This document shows, one piece after another, positions 51,943 to 60,755 of a DNA stretch of 64,000 nt. Under the pieces are notes generated by a model that was not told the DNA's origin, searched no databases, and was given only the letters and a program-made list of their open reading frames with translations. Each line of letters begins with the position of its first letter. Position 1 is the first letter of the stretch. Source of the stretch: Bradyrhizobium sp. 1 (GTDB taxonomy: Bacteria > Pseudomonadota > Alphaproteobacteria > Rhizobiales > Xanthobacteraceae); assembly GCF_023073315.1 (NCBI RefSeq), contig NZ_JADPJH010000010.1, forward strand, positions 62,001-126,000. Reading direction: 5' to 3'. Position numbers and translations under genes: made by a program.

Positions 51943-52623
51943 ATGCTTCGTCGATCGATGATGGCGCTCGCTTGCGTGCTTGCCGTGAGCACATCGGCCC
52001 GGGCCGCAGGCGATGCGCCGGCAACACCCGCGCCCGTTGCCGCAAAGCCGGCCATCGCGATGGAGGAGCCTCGACAAGGCGACTTCTGGACCTACGAGGT
52101 GCACGACGAGATCAGCGGAAAGGTGAGCGCCGTCCGCAAGCACCTGGTCACCGAGGTTTCGCCGACCGACATCAGCATCCGCGTCACGACCGAAGGCAAG
52201 GAGTCCGAGGGCCTGGTCGTCTATGATCGATCGTGGAATGTGAAGAACGCCGGTGAGTGGAAACATCAGCCTGGCGATGGCAGCGGCATCCACACGCCGT
52301 TGAAGGTCGGCGACAGCTGGAAGTTCTCCGGCGACGACGTCAACAACGCCAAAGGCAACATCTGGAAGCGCTCGGGCCAGTCGAAGGTCGTCGCCCAGGA
52401 GACCGTCACGACCAAGGCCGGCACGTTCGAAACGTACAAGATCGAAACGACGCTCATGAGGCGCCCGACCAACGATCCGACACGCAAGAACGACATCATC
52501 GGCGTGATCTGGTACGCGCCGGCTATCGATCACTGGGTGAAGCGCAACTTTGCCTCGCGGGGCAATGGCCATCTGCTGGTCAACAACACCGTCGAACTCA
52601 TCGAATACGGCCGGAAGAACTAG
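51943..52623 (+). CDS. Exported protein of unknown function, paralog B in the rimM-trmD gap
   Basis: A 226-residue paralog of the preceding gene, 40 bases downstream. Signal peptide MLRRSMMALACVLAVSTSARA, then EEPRQGDFWTYEVHDEISGK, YDRSWNVKNAGEWKHQPGDG, QETVTTKAGTFETYKIETTL and WYAPAIDHWVKRNF align block for block with paralog A, and both end with an ELVEYGRR/ELIEYGRKN motif. ATG at 51925 is a possible earlier start (MVGDVP), but 51943 matches the paralog. trmD follows after 53 bases, so the pair is inside the ribosomal operon. Confidence 0.75.
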   Translation: MLRRSMMALACVLAVSTSARAAGDAPATPAPVAAKPAIAMEEPRQGDFWTYEVHDEISGKVSAVRKHLVTEVSPTDISIRVTTEGKESEGLVVYDRSWNVKNAGEWKHQPGDGSGIHTPLKVGDSWKFSGDDVNNAKGNIWKRSGQSKVVAQETVTTKAGTFETYKIETTLMRRPTNDPTRKNDIIGVIWYAPAIDHWVKRNFASRGNGHLLVNNTVELIEYGRKN

Positions 52624-52676
52624 GCGGCCCCTGCCGCCCACTCGACCTCTCGGCCGCAATGCCCTAACCAGCGGCG

Positions 52677-53432
52677 ATGACGACTTCCTCACCTTGGCGC
52701 GCGACGGTGCTGACGCTGTTTCCGGAGATGTTTCCGGGACCGCTCGGTGTGAGCCTCGCCGGCCGGGCGCTGGCCTCCGGGCTCTGGGAGATCGAGGCGC
52801 GGGACATCCGGGCCTCCGCCACGGATCGCCACCGCAGCGTCGACGACACCCCGGCCGGCGGCGGCCCGGGCATGGTGCTGCGCGCGGATGTTCTGGCCGC
52901 GGCGATCGATGCGGCCGAGATCGGCCCAGATCGGCCAAAGCTCCTGATGAGCCCACGCGGTCGGCCATTGACCCAGGCCCGCGTCCTGGAACTCGCCAAT
53001 GGCCCTGGCCCCCTGATCGTCTGCGGGCGGTTCGAGGGTATCGACCAGCGGGTGATCGACGCCCGCGACCTGGAGGAGGTCTCGATCGGCGATTACGTGC
53101 TGTCCGGGGGCGAAATCGCAGCTCTGGCCCTGATCGACGCCTGCGTTCGGCTGCTGCCGGGCGTGATGGGGAAAGAGGCCTCGGGAACCGAGGAGAGCTT
53201 TTCGGACGGCCTGCTCGAATACCCCCAATACACCCGCCCGCAGCTGTTCGAGGGAACTCCGATCCCGGAGATCCTGACCTCGGGCGACCATGCCAAGGTT
53301 GCCAGCTGGCGGCGGGCGCAATCCGAGGCCCTCACAGAGGCCCGGCGGCCCGATTTATGGGCCCAAATCCCGCCCAAGCCCCCGAATCGGGCCGGGCGCC
53401 GAAAAACGCCAAAAAACACGACAGACGGGTGA
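52677..53432 (+). CDS. trmD: tRNA (guanosine(37)-N1)-methyltransferase TrmD
   Basis: The SPOUT methyltransferase (251 residues) makes m1G37 in tRNA and prevents +1 frameshifts. [20 protein letters not shown] is the N-terminus; the knot and SAM site are in ILEL-type [20 protein letters not shown] and [20 protein letters not shown]. The catalytic Asp region is SASFSDG-like [16 protein letters not shown]. It ends with a basic Pro-rich tail. It lies between the two exported-protein genes and rplS. Confidence 0.97.
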   Translation: MTTSSPWRATVLTLFPEMFPGPLGVSLAGRALASGLWEIEARDIRASATDRHRSVDDTPAGGGPGMVLRADVLAAAIDAAEIGPDRPKLLMSPRGRPLTQARVLELANGPGPLIVCGRFEGIDQRVIDARDLEEVSIGDYVLSGGEIAALALIDACVRLLPGVMGKEASGTEESFSDGLLEYPQYTRPQLFEGTPIPEILTSGDHAKVASWRRAQSEALTEARRPDLWAQIPPKPPNRAGRRKTPKNTTDG

Positions 53433-53540
53433 CAAACGCTCCGGCTTGCCTTATAGCAGCGGCCACATCCGCAATAGCTGGATCAACGAATTTCGCGCAG
53501 CCCCCGTCCTGCGGCTGGGCGCGCCGATGGAGATTACCCC

Positions 53541-53924
53541 ATGAACCTGATCCAACAGCTCGAAAAAGAGCAATTCGACAAGCTCTCCGCCGGCAAGGAG
53601 ATTCCGGAGTTCGGTCCCGGCGACACCGTGATCGTCAACGTGAAGGTCGTCGAAGGCGACCGCACCCGCGTGCAGGCCTATGAAGGCGTCTGCATCGGCC
53701 GCTCCGGCGGCGGCCTCAACGAAAGCTTCACCGTTCGCAAGATCTCCTACGGCGAAGGTGTCGAGCGCGTGTTCCCGGTGATGTCGCCGATGATCGACTC
53801 GATCAAGGTGGTGCGTCGCGGCAAGGTGCGTCGCGCCAAGCTCTATTATCTCCGCAGCCTTCGCGGCAAGTCCGCCCGCATCGTCGAGAAAAAGTCCGAG
53901 CACGCCAAGGCGGTCAACGAGTAA
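53541..53924 (+). CDS. rplS: 50S ribosomal protein L19
   Basis: L19 (127 residues) sits at the subunit interface. [60 protein letters not shown] and the basic [20 protein letters not shown] are all as expected. It is the last gene of the operon, 108 bases after trmD and followed by a strong terminator. Confidence 0.98.
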   Translation: MNLIQQLEKEQFDKLSAGKEIPEFGPGDTVIVNVKVVEGDRTRVQAYEGVCIGRSGGGLNESFTVRKISYGEGVERVFPVMSPMIDSIKVVRRGKVRRAKLYYLRSLRGKSARIVEKKSEHAKAVNE

Positions 53925-54248
53925 GCTCCGCTTACAGACGAGTTTTGGAAAGCGCGGGCCTGGCTCCGCGCTTTTTTGTTGCGTCAGCCGTGCGCGTCAA
54001 AGCCCTCGCGATTCCAAACCGGCCTGCTATATATTCCTGGAATGTTTCCAGATCTGACCAGCCTCTCCCCCGTCCAGCGCATCGTCATCGATGATCGCTC
54101 GCGGCTGCCTGGCCGGTTCTTCGGACGCTTCGCGACCTCGGCAACGTCAGAGCTTAGTCCCGCAGCTTAAAGGCTGCGCTGAAGACGCCTCTGCTGCCCC
54201 GCGCGTGACCGCGCACATCGCTGACACACATCCCTGGAGCTCAAGCTC
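53925..54248. other. 324-base gap between rplS and leuC
   Basis: It contains the rplS terminator (53950-53978) and presumably the leuC promoter. A 42-codon open frame, 54042-54170 (starts MFPDLTSLSPVQRIVIDDRS), ends 78 bases before leuC. It is not rich in leucine codons, so it is not an obvious attenuation leader. A weak hairpin GCAGC...GCTGC is near 54163-54178. Confidence 0.5.
53950..53978 (+). terminator. Terminator of the ffh-rplS operon
   Basis: An 8-bp stem (53950-53957 with 53966-53973) with an 8-base loop is followed by a run of six T, 26 bases after the rplS stop. Confidence 0.88.
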
Positions 54249-55655
<1,407 letters not shown>

Positions 55656-55749
55656 GCCACTTCCTGCAATTGTAGCGATTGCGGCAAACGGCCGTTAATC
55701 GGCAGCACCGACACTGCGTCCTCGCGACGGTTTCGCGGGGACGCATCTC

Positions 55750-55950
55750 ATGGCCACCAACAAGCCTGAATATGTCGATCTGATCAGTAACGCCACGCGC
55801 CAGCACCGGCGGCGCGCGACGCCGCTGCGCATCGTTGCCAAGCCCGAGGTCGAGGAGACCTCCAGGCTCAGCCGCTGGCCGCCGGCGATGTTCAAGCAGT
55901 GGAAGATCGAGAATTTGATGCGGTGGAAGTCCGCGAAGGATTGGCTTTAG
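55750..55950 (+). CDS. Small conserved hypothetical protein
   Basis: A 66-residue basic protein: MATNKPEYVDLISNATRQHR, then RRRATPLRIVAKPEVEE and KQWKIENLMRWKSAKDWL. No signal peptide or membrane helix. It is followed 12 bases later by a good terminator, which supports its being a real gene. I do not recognise a family. Confidence 0.6.
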   Translation: MATNKPEYVDLISNATRQHRRRATPLRIVAKPEVEETSRLSRWPPAMFKQWKIENLMRWKSAKDWL

Positions 55951-55962
55951 GCCATACGAACA

Positions 55963-55988
55963 AAGGGCGCCGTCGGGCGCCCTTTTCG
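55963..55988. terminator. Bidirectional terminator between convergent genes
   Basis: A perfect 9-bp stem (55963-55971 with 55976-55984, loop GTCG) with TTTTCG on the plus side and CTTTGTT on the minus side. It lies between the 66-residue gene and the Gly/His-rich gene. Confidence 0.82.
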
Positions 55989-56000
55989 TTTCGATCGTAC

Positions 56001-56561
56001 TCACCAATAGCGGTACGGATGATGCCAGCGATGCCAGCGGCAGACGCGGCGCGGGCCGTAATAGGTCCAGATGATCCGGCAGCGGCGCGGATAGTGATAG
56101 GTGGGATAGTAGCCGCCGTAATAATAGCGCCGGTGGAAATGACGGTAGCCGTAATGCGGGCGATAGATCCCGTAGCGCTGATAGCCGCCATAGTGGCGAA
56201 TTCCGCCGTAGCGGTAGCCGCCGCCGTGAAAGGCCGGCGCGGCACGGAAACCACCGCCGTGAAAACCACCACCTCGGAAGCCGCCGATATGTCCACCACC
56301 ACCGTGGAAGCCGCCTCCGCCATGGAAACCGCCACCACCGTGAAAACCTCCGCCGCCCCCGCCATGGCCACCGCCGCCGTGTCCACCGCGAACCTGGATC
56401 ACGTCGTCGGTCGCAGCCTTCGCCGCCGGCAACGCCGTCGGATTGATCGGCGTCATCGCTTCGGCGCGGCGCGCAGTCCCGGTCGACAATATCAGCGTGG
56501 CAACAGCCGCAAGCCCGAGCAAGCGTATCGGGCTTGCACCGAGACTCAACATCCTCAGCAT
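56001..56561 (-). CDS. Exported Gly/His/Tyr-rich protein
   Basis: A 186-residue protein from the ATG at 56561, which has GGGAGAA upstream. A signal peptide (about 1-37, LGLAAVATLILSTGTARRAEA) is followed by a short linker and tandem GGGGFHGGGGFH units (about 68-100). A basic Tyr/His/Arg/Trp-rich tail ends it (about 115-186: RYGGIRHYGG, GYRHFHRRYYYGGYYPTYHY, two Cys near 167 and 176). Low-complexity Gly/His runs often bind metals or coat the envelope, but nothing proves a function. It is convergent with the 66-residue gene. Confidence 0.75.
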   Translation of the reverse strand: MLRMLSLGASPIRLLGLAAVATLILSTGTARRAEAMTPINPTALPAAKAATDDVIQVRGGHGGGGHGGGGGGFHGGGGFHGGGGFHGGGGHIGGFRGGGFHGGGFRAAPAFHGGGYRYGGIRHYGGYQRYGIYRPHYGYRHFHRRYYYGGYYPTYHYPRRCRIIWTYYGPRRVCRWHRWHHPYRYW

Positions 56562-56694
56562 CGCGTTCTCCCTGAATCCAGACAGCGGAGTTGCGCCGCG
56601 CGTTCCCGCCCCGCGTCCTCGCTGTTCATTGACGGTCGCTCCCAAGATTAAATTAGGGACAGCGACGTGAACGCCTCATGAATGAACGGCGGCG

Positions 56695-56955
56695 TCACCA
56701 CCACGGCCCATAGCCAAACACGAACGGCGCGGGCAGGGCATAAGGATAGGGACGGTAATAGACGGGCCGCGCGTAGTAGCGTGGATCACGGCGTATTGTG
56801 GGCCGCGCAAATTCGTCATGTCGTGCGTGCCGTCGTGCATCGAAAAATGCGACGCCGGCCGAGGCTTCCGGCTTCGTCGCTCTCTGCGCCGCAGAAGTGC
56901 GAGGCAAAGCAGCGGCAAGCCCGACGACAACGGCCAATGCAATCCATTTCGCCAT
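56695..56955 (-). CDS. Small exported Tyr/Pro-rich protein
   Basis: An 86-residue protein from the ATG at 56955, with GGAGG just upstream. Signal peptide about 1-24 (MAKWIALAVVVGLAAALPRT), then an Arg/His segment and a Tyr/Pro tail (YYARPVYYRPYPYALP, ending FGYGPWW). Small aromatic-rich secreted proteins of this type are common in Bradyrhizobium and have no known role. A longer frame beginning at 57099 has no signal peptide in place and was rejected. Confidence 0.68.
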   Translation of the reverse strand: MAKWIALAVVVGLAAALPRTSAAQRATKPEASAGVAFFDARRHARHDEFARPTIRRDPRYYARPVYYRPYPYALPAPFVFGYGPWW

Positions 56956-57002
56956 GACGACCTCCGCCGCGAACATGCGGGCATCGCACGGCCGTCTGCA
57001 AG

Positions 57003-57030
57003 TTAAAACAGGCCCGGAGTCCGGGCCTGT
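57003..57030 (-). terminator. Minus-strand terminator before the Tyr/Pro-rich gene
   Basis: A perfect palindrome ACAGGCCCGGA/TCCGGGCCTGT (57008-57018 with 57020-57030) is followed on the minus strand by TTTTAACTT. It lies 15 bases after a minus-strand stop codon at 57045-57047. Confidence 0.6.
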
Positions 57031-57044
57031 CTCAACGCGACCGA

Positions 57045-57146
57045 TCACCAACGACGGTGATGCCAGCGGTGCCCGCGCTGACCCGGCGTTACGACGCAAG
57101 GACTAGAGTCGAGCCCTGGAGCCTCAAGCCTGAATCGGGTATGGAT
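57045..57146 (-). pseudogene. Possible remnant of a small His/Arg/Trp-rich gene
   Basis: A minus-strand frame ends with TPGQRGHRWHHRRW and a TGA, directly followed by a good terminator. The ending resembles the C-termini of small secreted basic proteins of Bradyrhizobium, such as those nearby. No ATG or signal peptide precedes it; only a TTG at 57146 would give a 33-residue peptide. A truncated gene that kept its 3' end and terminator fits best, but it may be a short real gene. Confidence 0.3.
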
Positions 57147-57279
57147 CAACGCGCCCGGACATGAATGCAGAGGGCACGGGCTAAGTTCCCCAAGCAGCGG
57201 CGCGACATTGCGCGCGCCGACAAAAACCAGCGATCAATGGCGAACGTATCTTCTGGTCGAGCGACTAAGGGAGATGGTC

Positions 57280-57501
57280 ATGTCAAGCTTCTTGCCGAGC
57301 TTTCACGGACTGCGGATAACCCGCCTCGCGATCGCGGCGAGTTTTGCTCTCGGAGCGAGTTCGGCGCTTGCCGCGCAGGGGCCGGGCGTCGAAGGCGGCA
57401 CCGCAACCCCGCTGATGCAGCTCGTGATGGCGATCCTGGTCTACGGCGCATCCGCACTCGTCGTGGGCGCCGGCCTGATCGGCGCGCTGCGCGGGCAGTA
57501 A
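57280..57501 (+). CDS. Small two-helix membrane or exported protein
   Basis: A 73-residue protein. N-terminal MSSFLPSFHGLRITRLAIAA leads into a hydrophobic segment ending ASSALAAQG, like a signal peptide, and a second helix at about 47-68 (LMQLVMAILVYGASALVVGA). The ATG at 57280 has AGGGAG seven bases upstream; one two codons earlier has no room for a ribosome site. No family is recognised. Confidence 0.6.
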   Translation: MSSFLPSFHGLRITRLAIAASFALGASSALAAQGPGVEGGTATPLMQLVMAILVYGASALVVGAGLIGALRGQ

Positions 57502-57505
57502 GGGT

Positions 57506-57820
57506 TCAGCCCCGGCGCCAGTAGCAGCTCATATGCGGCACGATCACCGTGCCGCTGGGCCGGTATTCCTGAACATAGGTGGCGTTGCACTCGCGGACCG
57601 CATCGGGGCCGGGATTGTAGCGCGGGTAGACGCCGTCCGGGCTGTAATAGGGCGTGACGCGCAGGCGGGACGGCCGCTTGCGCGGCGGCGGGGCGTCGGG
57701 CACACCGGCCTGGGCCATACGGACTTCGGTGCCGGCAGTCTGGGCCTGAGCCTGGCCACCAACGCAAAACTGCGAAAACAACCCCATGCACAGTAGCGTC
57801 AGCGCTGTTTTCGCTCGCAT
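57506..57820 (-). CDS. Small exported hypothetical protein
   Basis: A 104-residue protein from the ATG at 57820. Signal peptide about 1-26 (MRAKTALTLLCMGLFSQFCV), then an Ala/Gln linker, a Pro/Arg segment (APPPRKRPSRLRVTPYYSP) and a C-terminal part with two cysteines (VRECNATYVQEYRPSGTVIV, ending MSCYWRRG). The pattern is like other small Bradyrhizobium proteins with a V-REC-A-Y-QE-RPSGTVI motif, of unknown role. The open frame runs on upstream to 59149, but that part is the shadow of leuD and others. It ends 4 bases from the convergent gene. Confidence 0.7.
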   Translation of the reverse strand: MRAKTALTLLCMGLFSQFCVGGQAQAQTAGTEVRMAQAGVPDAPPPRKRPSRLRVTPYYSPDGVYPRYNPGPDAVRECNATYVQEYRPSGTVIVPHMSCYWRRG

Positions 57821-57932
57821 TTTTCCGCCCACCTGAAACGCCCCCGTTCGAGGCCTACGCTCCCCGTTTTGGCAGCGCCCGTCAACCTCGACGCGGTTAT
57901 AAAGCCGGATGCATCGCCGGGAAACCCGCGCT

Positions 57933-57960
57933 GGCCCGTTCCGATGAATCGGAACGGGCC
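57933..57960. repeat. Perfect 12-bp hairpin
   Basis: GGCCCGTTCCGA (57933-57944) pairs with TCGGAACGGGCC (57949-57960) across a four-base loop. It lies in the divergent gap before the metallopeptidase gene, next to a repeat. Confidence 0.7.
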
Positions 57961-57970
57961 ATCGATTCTT

Positions 57971-58027
57971 GTTTTGACGCGTTTTCTTTACGCGAACCGG
58001 TATCCACTTCGCTCGAAAACGCTCTAA
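57971..58027. repeat. Intergenic repeat, GCGTTTTC...GAAAACGC type
   Basis: GACGCGTTTTCTTTACGCGAA and GCTCGAAAACGCTC are inverted arms around CCGGTATCCACTTC. I recognise this sequence as a frequent intergenic element of Bradyrhizobium genomes. It ends just before the ribosome site of the metallopeptidase gene. Confidence 0.7.
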
Positions 58028-58036
58028 GAGAGGCCC

Positions 58037-58435
58037 ATGTGGACGGAATTGAAAGCGCCAACGCTCGCCGAGATGGAAGCGACGGCTCATGAGATCTTCG
58101 ATCGCCTGCCGGCGGAGTTTCGTAGGCTGTGCGAGGGCGTGATCCTCCGCGTCGACGACTTCCCGACCGAGGAGGTCATGGACGAGATGGAGTGCGAGAG
58201 CGAGTTCGACCTGCTCGGCCTGTTCCAGGGCGTCGGCCTGCCCCAGCAGAGTTTTGGCGACGTGGCGCGGCTGCCCAACATGGTCTGGCTCTACCGCCGG
58301 CCGATCCTGGATTACTGGGCCGAGCACGACGAAAGCCTCGGCCACATCGTCCGCCACGTCCTGATCCACGAGATCGGCCACCATTTCGGCCTTTCGGACG
58401 ACGATATGGCGGCGATTGAGGCCCAAGCAGACTAG
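58037..58435 (+). CDS. Minimal metallopeptidase family protein (MMP-like zincin)
   Basis: A 132-residue protein. The zinc motif LIHEIGHHFGLSDDDM (HExxH plus a later Asp) lies at about 112-127. The N-terminal block TLAEMEATAHEIFDRLPAEF and NMVWLYRRPILDYW match the small zincin family PF06262. The substrates are not known. AGAGAGG upstream of the ATG supports the start. It is followed after 81 bases by leuD. Confidence 0.9.
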   Translation: MWTELKAPTLAEMEATAHEIFDRLPAEFRRLCEGVILRVDDFPTEEVMDEMECESEFDLLGLFQGVGLPQQSFGDVARLPNMVWLYRRPILDYWAEHDESLGHIVRHVLIHEIGHHFGLSDDDMAAIEAQAD

Positions 58436-58516
58436 ACCTGCCGAATTCGGCCTAGGATTTCCGCCCCGATCGCGATAAATACCGTCTCCCTGAACCACCC
58501 CCGGGAAAGCGCAACC

Positions 58517-59122
58517 ATGGACAAGTTCACCACGCTGGAAGGCGTCGCGGCGCCGCTGAAGATCATCAATGTCGACACCGACATGATCATTCCGAAGCAG
58601 TACCTCAAGACCATCAAGCGCACCGGCCTTGGCAAGGGGCTCTTCTCCGAGCAGCGCTACAAGGACGACGGCAGCGAGAATCCGGATTTCGTCCTCAACC
58701 AGCCCGCCTATCGCACTGCGAAGGTGCTGGTCGCCGGCGACAATTTCGGCTGCGGCTCGAGCCGCGAGCACGCGCCCTGGGCGCTGCTTGACTTCGGCAT
58801 CCGCTGCGTGATCTCGACCTCGTTCGGCGACATCTTCTACAACAACTGCTTCAAGAACGGCATTCTGCCGATCCGCGTGTCGCAGGAAGACCTCGACAAG
58901 CTGTTCGACGACGCCGAGCGCGGCGCCAACGCGACGCTGACGATCGACCTGCCGAACCAGGAGATCCGCGGTCCCGACGGCGGCAAGGTCAAGTTCGAGA
59001 TCGACCCGTTCCGCAAGCACTGCCTGATCAACGGCCTCGACGACATCGGTCTGACGATGGAAAAGAAGGCCTCGATCGACACGTATGAAGAGAAGCTCCA
59101 GCGCGAGCGCGCCTGGGCCTGA
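58517..59122 (+). CDS. leuD: 3-isopropylmalate dehydratase small subunit
   Basis: LeuD (201 residues) forms the dehydratase with Leu[61 protein letters not shown] and [20 protein letters not shown] are conserved. It has its own terminator and may have its own promoter, as it is 2.9 kb from leuC with oppositely oriented genes between them. Confidence 0.97.
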   Translation: MDKFTTLEGVAAPLKIINVDTDMIIPKQYLKTIKRTGLGKGLFSEQRYKDDGSENPDFVLNQPAYRTAKVLVAGDNFGCGSSREHAPWALLDFGIRCVISTSFGDIFYNNCFKNGILPIRVSQEDLDKLFDDAERGANATLTIDLPNQEIRGPDGGKVKFEIDPFRKHCLINGLDDIGLTMEKKASIDTYEEKLQRERAWA

Positions 59123-59135
59123 TCTCATATTGTTT

Positions 59136-59184
59136 GAGCATGATCTCATCGGAAAACCGCTACACAGTTTTCCGGATCATGCTC
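59136..59184. repeat. Short palindromic repeat, GAGCATGATC...GATCATGCTC type
   Basis: GAGCATGATC at 59136 and GATCATGCTC at the right end are inverted arms around GGAAAACCGC and GTTTTCCG, which form an inner stem. A related arm pair lies at 31736-31781. It is a frequent intergenic element of this group. Confidence 0.7.
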
Positions 59185-59198
59185 TAGTTTTCGTCTGG

Positions 59199-59228
59199 GC
59201 CCCGGTGCGACGAGCGCCGGGGCTTTTT
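59199..59228 (+). terminator. Terminator after leuD
   Basis: A 10-bp stem with one G-T pair (59199-59208 with 59214-59223, loop GACGA) is followed by five T, 77 bases after the leuD stop and beyond a palindromic repeat. Confidence 0.88.
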
Positions 59229-59259
59229 CTTTGCCCTGAATCCCTAGTAGCTTGCACGC

Positions 59260-60045
59260 ATGCTGCCCGACATCGTCACCTTCTGGCATGGCCCGATGGA
59301 CGCACTGCGCCAGACCTGTCTGCGCTCGCAGTTGGCGGCCGGCCACAAGATCACGGTCTACAGCTTTGACGCCATTCCCGGCCTGCCCGCGGGCGTCGCG
59401 AACGCGGATGCCGAAGCGATCCTGCCGCATGCGTTCTCCGAACGCTTGCGGCCGCCGCAGCCGGACGGCAGCTGGCGCGACTGGACCACGCTGCAGTTCA
59501 GCGATTTCTTCCGCATGAAGCTGATGGCGAAGAACCTCGGCCTCTGGCTCGATGCCGACGTGCTGCTGCTCAAACCTGTCGAGATCGATCCGGCAAAGCC
59601 CTACTTCGCCTGGGAGCGGCCGCGCCAGCTTGGCAATTCCGTGATCTACCTGCCGCCGGAGCACGGCATCGTCGCCGCCTTCGAGGAACTGATGGAGCAG
59701 GAAGAGCTGACGCCGAACTGGCTGTCGGTGCGCCACCGTATCACCTTCATGATGCGCCGCCTGCGCGGCGGCTCGAACCGCCTTTCGGACATTCGCATCG
59801 CGATCTTTGGACCGGCAGCACTCACGGCGCTGGCGCGACGCACCGGTGAATTGCAGAACGCATTGCCAAAACAGTCATTCTACGCGGTGCACGCCGAGCC
59901 AAAACTGTTCTTCGATCCCTCGAGCTATCTCGGCCTCGTCACCAATCCCGAGATCATCGGCCTGCACATCTCGCCCAAGGGCCGCGGCGGCGAGAAGCCG
60001 ATTCCGGGCAGCCTGTATTCCTGGGCGGCGGAGCGATTTAGCTGA
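59260..60045 (+). CDS. DXD-motif glycosyltransferase-like protein
   Basis: A 261-residue protein. The DXD motif is in NLGLWLDADVLLLKPVEID (about residue 92-105), with the preceding FRMKLMAKN typical of GT32/DXD sugar-binding enzymes. N-terminal IVTFWHGPMDALRQTCLRSQ and YSFDAIPGLPAGV give the first nucleotide-binding strand. The sugar and acceptor are unknown; polysaccharide or cell-surface sugars are likely. No partner genes are close, and the coordinates follow a terminator, so it is a separate unit. Confidence 0.82.
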   Translation: MLPDIVTFWHGPMDALRQTCLRSQLAAGHKITVYSFDAIPGLPAGVANADAEAILPHAFSERLRPPQPDGSWRDWTTLQFSDFFRMKLMAKNLGLWLDADVLLLKPVEIDPAKPYFAWERPRQLGNSVIYLPPEHGIVAAFEELMEQEELTPNWLSVRHRITFMMRRLRGGSNRLSDIRIAIFGPAALTALARRTGELQNALPKQSFYAVHAEPKLFFDPSSYLGLVTNPEIIGLHISPKGRGGEKPIPGSLYSWAAERFS

Positions 60046-60052
60046 GCTCTCG

Positions 60053-60202
60053 TCTCGTGTCCCGGACGCGGTGCGGCGCGCAGTGCCGCTCCGCAGAGCC
60101 GGGACCCAGCAGCACTGCGAGATGGGTCCCGGCTCTGCGCAGCAGCGTACCGGACGATGCTTCGCATCGCCGGGAACGCTGCAGCGCGTCCGGGACACGA
60201 GA
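60053..60202. repeat. Long palindromic repeat, CTCGTGTCCCGGACGC family, copy 3
   Basis: The ends are GTCTCGTGTCCCGGACGCGG and GCAGCGCGTCCGGGACACGAGA, with inner arms CGCAGAGCCGGGACCCA and GGGTCCCGGCTCTGCGC. It shares the insert GGATGATGCTTCGCATCGCCGG with copy 2. Confidence 0.88.
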
Positions 60203-60302
60203 CCTGTTTCCTTGACCATTCCCAATTTGATCCAGCGCAACGCGCTCCTGCATCATCGTGCGTAACCTTGCTCCAATCGCACGAACCCGAATGGAGCTTC
60301 GC

Positions 60303-60719
60303 ATGAGCACCGCAAGCAGGCCTTATCCCATCGTCCAGGACCTCATCGAATCCTTCGCCGCTTGGCTGAAGCATCGCCGCGAGCTGAACGAGATGCGGCA
60401 GCTCGACCGCTCGGACTTCAACCGGATCGCGAACGATCTCAGGATCGCGCCTGACGATCTGGACGAGCTGGTTCGCCACGGCAGGCACGCCGACGAGCTG
60501 CCGAAGATGCTCGAGCAGCTCGGCATCAGCGCGGAAGGGCTAGGACGCGCGCAGCCGCTGCTGCTGCGCGACATGGAGCGGGTCTGCTCGCTCTGCCATC
60601 ACAAGGCCCAATGCGACCGCGATCTCACTGAGGGTACCGCCGCGGAGAACTACCACGGCTATTGCGGCAATGCCTCGACGCTGGAATCGCTCGATCGCGC
60701 CGACCTCGCGCCACGTTGA
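60303..60719 (+). CDS. DUF6455 family protein
   Basis: A 138-residue soluble protein from the ATG at 60303, which has GGAG upstream. The first half (LIESFAAWLKHRRELNEMRQ, LDRSDFNRIANDLRIAPDDL) recalls the DUF1127-like helical motif. The second half has clustered cysteines, CSLCHHKAQC and YCGN near residues 97-125, which could bind a metal or a heme. The arrangement is that of DUF6455, whose role is unknown. Confidence 0.8.
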   Translation: MSTASRPYPIVQDLIESFAAWLKHRRELNEMRQLDRSDFNRIANDLRIAPDDLDELVRHGRHADELPKMLEQLGISAEGLGRAQPLLLRDMERVCSLCHHKAQCDRDLTEGTAAENYHGYCGNASTLESLDRADLAPR

Positions 60720-60755
60720 GCGGTCGCCCGCCTCGATCAACGGTCTAGCGACCCG

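Larger units (their letters stand above)
56956..57279. other. 324-base gap with gene remnant and terminator
   Basis: It holds the minus-strand terminator at 57003-57030 and the C-terminal gene fragment at 57045-57146 just before it. The rest, 57147-57279, should carry the promoter of the small plus-strand gene at 57280. I see nothing else. Confidence 0.45.

Noticed and set aside
54042..54170. Possible leader peptide upstream of leuC
   Set aside because: Only ordinary leucine content and no following terminator hairpin; an attenuation role cannot be supported.
57821..59149. Upstream extension of the small exported protein at 57506-57820
   Set aside because: The extension crosses leuD and the metallopeptidase on the other strand; the signal peptide fixes the start at 57820.
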